NCBI GenBank assembly: GCA_022410635.1
Contig: JAJVDF010000410.1
Coordinates: forward strand, 328,617 to 392,616
DNA: 64,000 nucleotides
Reading direction: 5' to 3'
Source of the DNA: Tretioscincus oriximinensis
Taxonomy: Eukaryota; Chordata; Lepidosauria; Squamata; Gymnophthalmidae
Below are positions 57,032-64,000 of this stretch, piece after piece; the stretch's first letter is position 1; the number at the start of each line of letters is the position of its first letter. A program made the translations under genes and the position numbers. The notes under the pieces were generated by a model. That model had not been told where the DNA came from, ran no database searches, and was given only the letters and a program-made list of their open reading frames with translations.

Positions 57032-58655
57032 GGTTAGAGAATTCAAGTCTCTTCCTACTTGAACTTCTTTCCACAATGAATAGTTTCATATATATTTTTT
57101 AAGTATTACAAAGTGGCATAATTGTTGATCACTATAACAAAGTGACCTGTATAATCATACTCAGACCATGTAAGAAAATGTTGTCAAAATGCTGCGATAC
57201 TGGAGTCATATCAGTCTCGTGGCAAGATTTAAACACAATCTCGAAGACAAGTATATGAAACTTCTTTCCATATTCCCTCCATTCTCTACAGGGAAGAAAC
57301 ATGTTCAGCAAATTATTATTTAAATATATTTTTGTAAAAAGTGAGGGCTTTTGACAGAAATTGAGGCAAAGGAACAGACAGCAATATAAAAAGACACTTC
57401 AGATTTGTCATTCAAGTGGCACTGAAGCAGCAGTAAAAACAAAAACACACAATTGTCAGTTCTATGTTTGGGATCTTTCTAAGTATCATCATTGTCTTGA
57501 AATGAATATTCCCATTGCGGAGATCTCAAGAAGAAAAGATTTTTTATCGCACTTCACATCTCTATAATTTTACTGCTGTTATTTTCCAAAAGTTAAGACA
57601 TTAGACTCGTTTTTGTTGTTTGCTTTTCATTCCCCCAGATCTATTCACCAAAATCCTTTGATCTGCCAAACAGAAACAGTAATGAAGTTGTTTCATTGAA
57701 TTATTCGAGCACAAGGGTAAAAACCATGGTAAAATAGCAAGCACTATGGATTTAATTTCCTCTGACTGAGTCCCTTTTTTTTCTTTATAAAGTTTTCTTT
57801 CTCTTGACTCACCTCCAAAGGACCCCTTACAGGTTACTTTTGTGCAGCGTTTATAGTGACTAATACCCATTACTCTTGGATGTCACCTGTTGCCAGTGTG
57901 GAACATTAGTGTAGGAATGCTGCACACAGCACTGCTTTTTTCTTTCCATCTTTCTCCCCTTCTCTTACATGCCTTTATAGAGGGCAATTATCACCCCTTT
58001 GAGCCCAGCTGTATTTTCACCCAAGCAGTTTTGCTTTGTAAACTTGCTTTAGCTGTTGGCTGATTGAGATTTTGAATTTGGTATGGCACAGTTACATTCC
58101 CTTACATATCATATCAGTAACAGTATAAAGGGACTGAAAGAAATCACCAGAGTGAGGCTGGAAGAATGAATTGTAAAGAAAAAAATTCAAATAGATTATG
58201 GGTTCAAAATTCAAATAGAGACCATTTACATTCCTCTTTATCACAAGCTATTTTGAAATCTGCTGACAGGGCCACAGTATTTTGTGGATTTCAAAGTCAA
58301 ATTTATTCAGATGAACTCAAAGTTCTTCCACTGTTGAAATGACCAGGGTGTCATTTAAGGTATCATGGGCCAAAATAGTTCAGAATCCTATTGCCAAAGA
58401 TACATCACTGAACCTGGTCCAACAGATAGCTGGAAGCCAATGCAATTAGCATAGGTATAATTTTGTTTATTTTTATAGTGCTATTTGTCCAATCAAGCAT
58501 TCTACTCAACAATAGATGTTGAGTAGTATGTAAAAAACAGTGCAAAGGCTATTCTTGTTCAAATGAAAGCCTAGCTGGTATACTAGTCAATGCTACTGAT
58601 AGACATTCCTAACCAAAGAGGTTACATGGCTCCAAGAAACAAGGTACTTATTCCT
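57032..58655. other. Non-coding DNA, nothing recognised
   Basis: No gene or repeat recognised. Confidence 0.4.
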
Positions 58656-58659
58656 TCTG

Positions 58660-59586
58660 AAATTGTACAACATCATATGCCTGGAGACGCGTGTAAGGCG
58701 TCCAGGAATTGGGGGCGACAAGAATGGCCGGGAGGCAGACGGCTCATTGTTTGTTCTTCTGAGGTTAAAATAACCCCAGAAACGATCGCGCTGGCTGTCA
58801 GTGAGGAAGAAGGAGAGGCGGAGCGTCTGCGCTGGTATATAAGCGCGTCTCCGCCCTCCCAAGCCACTGTTGCGGCAAACAAGCAAGACCCTCCCTCCCT
58901 TTCCCTCTCTTGTCATGGCACGGTAGGGCAGTAGCGCATCTCGGCTGGCCTGATGGGATAGTTTTAATTGGTGGACAGATTTCCCTTAACTATCTCAGAA
59001 ATTTGGTGAGGGCCCCTTTAAAGGCGTTCAGCGTCACATGGCTTACCTAAGGCAGGAAATGAAGCCAATCGTGATCCTGAATTAGGGAGGGGAGGCTTCA
59101 ATATAGGCTGCCATCTTGAGAGCCCCGAAAAAGCCTCCTTGATCCTCGTTTGGTCCGCCTCAAGCATGGGCTGGGCGGAGCTCACGGCTGTGCCAGAAGG
59201 TGACTGCCTTAAGCAAGGGCTGGGCAGAGTTGGCATGTGAGCAAGTTGGGTGTTACCCATCTGGTGCCAGGAGGTCCAGGCGGGGCTCGTGGGAAGCGAG
59301 CAGCGGATGTGGCCATTCCAAAGGGTGAATGGCATTGGTCCCTGGAGCGCCCCGATGCAGGGCTGTGTGGGACTGTCAGCCAGATGCGCTTCCTTACACA
59401 CTCCTACCTCATNCNATGGCCTTTTATAATTCCAATGTCATTCTATGATCCAATTTGTTCTATGATCCAACATCAAGTCATGGTTTCTTTTATTATACTT
59501 GAAGTCATATGTAATTGATTTTAATAAATGTTCAATTATTACTATTTATAGTCTCACAGTGCCTGTTTCTCCTTAGCCCACCAATT
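58660..59586 (+). repeat. LTR-like repeat family A (copy 3, most complete)
   Basis: The longest uninterrupted copy, homologous to 2725-3740 (inverted) and 1-412. It is GC-rich and CpG-rich in its first 350 bp. TATATAA at 58836-58842 is followed by a GC-rich leader, and AATAAA lies at 59523-59528. TATA box and poly(A) signal about 690 bp apart fit an LTR. TG at 58665 and CA near 59582 are possible ends, but no TSD matches. Two N bases (59413, 59415). The open frames at 58590-58934 and 59018-59401 are readings of the repeat, not genes. Confidence 0.6.
58836..58842 (+). promoter_or_regulatory. TATA box of LTR-like repeat
   Basis: TATATAA in a GC-rich context. The equivalent position in the inverted copy has TATTTAA (about 3575-3583, minus). 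Promoter role is inferred from conservation and position only. Confidence 0.4.
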
Positions 59587-59830
59587 AGCATAATTGTAAA
59601 ATCCTGGATTTTTTTTTTACCTTCTAAGTTCCTCATCTTATCAAGGTTCAAGCTCAACTTACTGGCTGTCATTCAGCCCATCTCACTTTCCACCTACTGG
59701 TTCAAGGTTTCCATATCTGTTCACAATTTAAATGTTTCGGTTCTGTTATTCTTCTGTCTTCCAAACTTCTGTATTAATTGATTAAGTGCATGTGGTTTTA
59801 TAATGTATGTATGATGTATTACTTAGTATT
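59587..59830. other. Non-coding DNA, nothing recognised
   Basis: No gene; may be the upstream part of the tail fragment that follows. Confidence 0.35.
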
Positions 59831-59835
59831 GTGTT

Positions 59836-59892
59836 TTTTGCAATTGTTGTAAGCCACTTTGGCTGCATTCTGATTGGCATGTAAAAATTGAA
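59836..59892 (+). repeat. Possible L2-like 3' tail
   Basis: TTGTAAGCCACTTTGGCTGCAT and ATGTAAAAATTGAAT resemble the shared LINE/SINE terminus at 30071 and 37835, with the second arm of the hairpin lost. Weak. Confidence 0.35.
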
Positions 59893-62335
59893 TTAGGAAA
59901 CAGCAAAGTAGATTTAAATCCACTCCACTTTTCCCTTCTTCCCTGTTCCATTTCTGTTCTATTTCAGTGGACTGACAGGGCAGGAAACTATGGTACCTGT
60001 GATTGCCATGCTTTTTTAAAAATATCAAAAACAAAAAATCCCTGCCTTTGTGTGCAAGTTTCCCACTTGTACATGGGAAACGCATGCACCCATTGCAAAG
60101 CAACACAGCGTTTGCACCCTTTTTTCACATGGTGCAAATGCAGCCTTTCAGTAATTTATTAGAAAGTAATTTATTGAATGGATGATTTAAGAATGATTGA
60201 CTGAATGAATAAGAAATGAAGTGGAGGATGACTGACATATTGATGACATCACATATTCACTCAACTCCTGTTGAGTATCTCAGTAGTTTCATACAGATGT
60301 TTATTGGCACTGGTGACAAAATTATACCTTGCTCCATAACAAAACTCAGATTAGAGGCCAAATTCACACTTTAACTCAGAAATAGTCCAACCAATTAGCA
60401 GGAACAAATCATTCACATGCTCATTGTTTAGCTATTCAACATTCATGCTAAAAGAATTATTAATTAATCTTTTAAGCAATCTACAATAATTTTTGCAGAA
60501 TATTACCATTTCTATAGTACATGTGAAGGCTATAATCCAGATGTTCTGCAGTAATTGGGAGAAAAGACATGTGGACTGTGTGTTTTACTTCACTCAGTCA
60601 CAATGACAGTTGGGGAGCTAGGCAAAAACATTAAAATCAAAACTTTGGCTAATGCTTCTGCTTGGGGATGTATGAATGGTAAAAATTATTCTCTTGTCAA
60701 CAGGTGGAAATGGCTCCCAGCAACCATTTCCTGAATGTAAGTCCATAGTCATTGAATGCTATACTGTATATTGACTGAGGCCTATTGTCTTTCTAATGTG
60801 AATGGGCAAAAGTACTATTTCCAATTCTGTCCTTAACATGTCCACATGGTTATGTTACAATTGACCACCTTACCTGCCAAGGTTGTTCCACATGAGAAAT
60901 TTCAACCAAAGACTATTAAATTTTTCATACTGGAATTGAGTAGAATAAACTCAGGGGAAATCTCAAACACTTGTCTCAACAGAAGGGTGGATTTCTGTTG
61001 GGAGAAGCACAGAATGAAAGTGAAAGCACTAAATCATAGAGTAACAGTCCTTGTCACTAAATCAATGTCGTGAGGACTGAAGTTATAAGAAGAGATGTGG
61101 CAGAAGTTAATATGTTGAAAATAGAAACTACTGTGTGGAATATAGATGAAGAAAATGCTATGGGGAATGAAATGGCACATGTGGGTTATGAAATTCAAAA
61201 TCCCAGTAATTTTATTAGATATGGAGGAGAAATTAAAGTATGACACTGCAACAAGCAAACAGTGCCCTCTTTGAGTAATGTTCACTAGTTCCGTTACTGT
61301 TGAACTAGTTCACTATCGCCAAGGATTCGATACAGCTGTGAGTTTGCTTTGAATATACTTATCACCTTCTCTTCAACCTTGGGTCACAAAGCAAGGGCAG
61401 TCTCCTCTAGTCAAATCATGATGATGGCAATTGAAAGTATGTCAGTGGTCAAGAACAGATATATTTAATCAGCAGAAATATTAATTCATGGTACAAGGTT
61501 CACACATCATAAATTCCTGGTTGATCACTCTCCATCATAGAGATGAAGAAATGTGTAAGGGAGGAGCCAGACTTGGCATTGTGTGACACTAGTCACCAGT
61601 ATAGCACTCCAGCAACAGGCTGAAATGACATCCTACTGAAAGTGAACAATAATCTTTATGACCATAGATAGCGTTAACTAATATGGTGGGCTATGAAAAC
61701 TGGAATTGCAGTGACTGGAGGCACTTGCCATTTTGTTCAGCCACAATAGTACGAGAAAGATAACTAGACTGTAGTCTAGTACATAAAGTAAAGATGACTT
61801 AAGGAATGTCTTGTTGAGAATGAAAGAAAAGAGTGCAGGAGATAGCTTGTCAACTTAATGTTTCTCAGCATTTAGAAAAAGTTGATCATGGTAACAGGCA
61901 GGCCCATATTTTGGCTGTATTTTGCCCATGGACTGTAATTTACTTTATTTATTTTACTCCCCTTCTTCCCTCAGCTACTTTGAGTGTTATAATAATAAAT
62001 ACAATAAAAATATTATTATCTTCTTACTACTACCGGTAGCTATATTTAGCCTAAATATGGCCCTGATAACAGGTCTCATTATTTCATGGCAGATAGAAGG
62101 GGAAGCTATCAAAGAAGTGTCACCTCTTATTTTTTAGGTTCAAGTATCATTACAAAGAGCAACTGCAGCCATTTGAAATAAATTAATAAATTAATACCTT
62201 CCTACCTACCTACACGCATATATGTATACATGCATACATACATACCAAACATACCAAACATATAACAAAACACTGCTTGGAAGGAGTGATGGCAAATCTA
62301 AACATAATCAAAACAATGTGTTTTTTTTCCTAATA
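59893..62335. other. Non-coding DNA with a CCTA/CATA-rich run
   Basis: No gene recognised. An imperfect (CCTA)n/(CATA)n microsatellite lies at 62197-62256. Upstream BovB coding sequence cannot be recognised. Confidence 0.4.
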
Positions 62336-62339
62336 GTGA

Positions 62340-62742
62340 AGTATGGCTGTGAAAATTAGACCACAAGGAATGTTGAATGCCCCCCAAAATGATGCTTTGA
62401 ACTATGGTGCTGGAGAAAGCCTTTTGAGATCCTTGGATTGAAAGGAGGTCAAATCAGTTAATACTAAAGGAAATCAACCCTGACTGTTGGTTGGAAGGAC
62501 AAATACTGAAATTGAAACTCAGATACACATAATGGGAGAAAAGAGCTCACTGAAAACTATCTTGACACTGGAAAAGATTAAAGGAAGAAAGAAAAAATGT
62601 CAGCCAAGGGATATCATCATGGAAGAAACATGTGCTTGGACAGATATTGGGAGGGAGTGGAAGACAGAGAGTTCTGACATATTATGGTCTACGGGCCATG
62701 AAGTCTCAGACCTGAACAAACACGTGAACAACAAGAAAACAT
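62340..62742 (+). mobile_element. Old BovB/RTE LINE 3' end
   Basis: The order matches the C-terminal end of BovB in squamates and ruminants: GTATGGCTGTGAAAATTAGACC, ATGCTTTGAACTATGGTGCTGG, AGGAAATCAACCCTGA, GGTTGGAAGGACAAATACTG, CACTGGAAAAGA, and a decayed terminus around GGTCTACGGGCCATGAAGTCTCAGAC with AACAACAAG. The open frame at 62487-62861 is a shifted reading across it. Many substitutions point to an old copy. Confidence 0.75.
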
Positions 62743-63868
62743 CAAAAGGAATTCCCCCACACCTCCTCTCACTTGAGGCACTTAGTGCTTTTGACAGTGC
62801 TCAGGTTTACTCAAGGTGCTGCAGATACAAAATTCCTGGCAATCTTTCAGTTCATATATGAAGCAGCACAAACTGATTGTTGTGCAAGATTTTGTTTTGC
62901 TTTGATTGTGAGTAACAGCTTGACAGAACAGTGACTGAAAAAGATTGGTGATCCATACCAACTGTCATCTGTACTGTCAAAATGTATATTTGTACTATAA
63001 AGGCCATATCAGGAACAGAGCCAACATCAGAAGGCACTCTTTGTAAAGCGACATGGAGCTGCAACCCTTGCTAAACTGTGTAGTGAGCAAGTAAAAAACT
63101 GCTCTAAAGGTGTATAACAGAAACTATGTACACACAAATAGCATTTCCTTCCAAAATGTTTGTGTACATTTGATCATCTGCTTTTAGATTAGGCTAAGAA
63201 GGGGTGATTGATCAAAATACATTTCAAGGCTCTATTCACGTACAAACCAACACTAGGTTTTTAAGTGCTGCACTCCATGCTGAATGCAGCAATGAAATCT
63301 TAACAATGGGACATTTTTGGATAGCTGTCATGAGGTTACAGTCATAGGGTTGGAGGAGAACCAGGTAAATCTTCCCTTGCCTAACTATTGTAGAAAAAAA
63401 TGAAAAGGGCTGATGTGGAAATGTGTATTTAAATGGGGAAAAGGCTGGAAATGGAACCCTTTCCTAATCAAATACATTACTTAAGAACTCCTCCAGCTGT
63501 TTATTAGATATGGAAGAGTTTCCAGCCTTCCTCTCCCCCCTCCCCCCAGAAGTGGATGTTTACACCCTAAAAAAAATAAAATCTGCCTTAGGCCTCACAG
63601 GCAAAAGAAATGGGATTTGGTCTTGGAAGTGGACTGAGATGAGAAAAAAAAATCAATATCTTTTATTTGGTCTTAATTCACTTCTGACAGAATCCATTTT
63701 TAGTCCTGTTTCAAAAGTCTCCCTGGACATGGCCAAAGAGTTCCATAGTTCAGAAGAGACTTGAAGAAAAGAAGTCTTAGACCTTTCCATACTGGGCCTT
63801 GTTTGGAATAAGGACTTCCCATCTGTATGCTGCTGCAGACTATAACATCTCTATCTGAGAACAGTATA
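62743..63868. other. Non-coding DNA, nothing recognised
   Basis: No gene recognised; the 84-codon frame at 63510-63764 shows no domain I can name. Confidence 0.4.
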
Positions 63869-63870
63869 TA

Positions 63871-64000
63871 AGAAGAAGAAGAAGAACTGAGTTCTTATAC
63901 CCCACTTTTCTCACCTTTCAAAGGGACTCAAAGTGGCTTACAAGGGTATTTTTGCCCGAAGGCTCACATTCTCTCTTCCCCACCAGGCTGTGGTGGTTCC
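63871..64000 (-). repeat. tRNA-derived SINE with L2-like tail (copy D), cut by window end
   Basis: On the minus strand: the body end TTGTAAGCCACTTTGAGTCC, then AAAAGTGGGGTATAAGAACTC and a (TTC)n tail at 63871-63883. Its hairpin arms are CCACTTT and AAAGTGG, still complementary although both differ from copy B. The head lies beyond the window. Confidence 0.9.

Noticed and set aside
58590..59401. GC-rich stretch with TATA box and 107-127-codon frames, like a CpG-island promoter with first exon
   Set aside because: The same sequence recurs at 1-412 and inverted at 2725-3740, so it is a repeat; the frames are not conserved between copies.
62487..62861. 124-codon frame as a novel Lys-rich protein
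   Set aside because: It overlaps a decayed BovB 3' end and runs in a frame unrelated to the ancestral one.

Overview
This is vertebrate nuclear DNA, almost certainly from a squamate reptile (lizard, possibly gecko, or snake). It is AT-rich and CpG-poor with sporadic N calls. Its repeats are those of a reptile genome: L2- and CR1-type LINEs, tRNA-headed SINEs with an L2-like tail, a decayed BovB/RTE tail, Tc1/mariner and hAT fossils, Penelope-like fragments and solo LTRs. I found no host protein-coding exon, no functional tRNA or rRNA gene and no CRISPR or bacterial feature. Every reading frame with recognisable protein similarity belongs to a transposable element. The window reads as a gene-free (intergenic or long intronic) stretch that has collected insertions.

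Layout. 1-412, 2725-3740 (minus) and 58660-59586 are three copies of one TATA-containing, LTR-like repeat; the second is split by a SINE. 4.6-5.0 kb holds a CR1 scrap and a 76-bp tandem duplication. 8.94-9.44 kb is a 502-bp hAT-like element. 10.9-13.3 kb is a CR1 tail abutting an old, broken L2 LINE (minus). 16.1-16.4 kb is a SINE (minus). 18.56-19.65 kb is a 1,099-bp non-autonomous hAT element with a perfect 8-bp target-site duplication (TSD). 21.6 kb is a CR1 tail; 23.1-23.5 kb a different LINE RT scrap; 24.1-25.1 kb a Tc1-like transposase fossil with DD34E spacing. 26.94-30.15 kb is the main element, a near-intact, GC-rich L2 LINE whose endonuclease-RT frame is broken once, at a run of eight C. 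31.4-32.35 kb is a CR1 LINE (minus). 35.8-36.4 and 46.8-47.5 kb are two solo LTRs of one family with perfect 5-bp TSDs. 37.2-37.5 kb is a hAT element holding a Tc1-like palindrome; 37.6-38.0 kb a SINE with a (TTC)n tail and a gap. 40.7-41.3 kb is a hAT element holding a CR1 tail. 42.4-43.9 kb is another LINE RT pseudogene. 46.15-46.43 kb is an inverted pair of Penelope-like repeats with hammerhead-like cores. 48.1-49.1 kb is an orphan ORF1-like frame with a PCNA-interacting-type motif. 49.5-50.1 kb is a CR1 tail, 50.8-51.15 kb a 350-bp foldback, 55.6 kb a tRNA SINE with a doubled head, 56.8-57.0 kb a Zaphod-like hAT remnant, 62.3-62.7 kb a BovB tail, and 63.87-64.0 kb a SINE cut by the window end.

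How the parts work together. The SINEs and the L2 LINE share a 3' end that can fold into the same hairpin. Two stem pairs are exchanged in a compensated way between LINE and SINE, as expected if the SINE borrows the LINE's reverse transcriptase by copying its 3' recognition structure. The other striking signal is a CUGANGA / stem / GAAA arrangement in several Penelope-like repeats, which matches the catalytic core of a hammerhead ribozyme. All calls were made by eye; family names are from recognition, not database searches.
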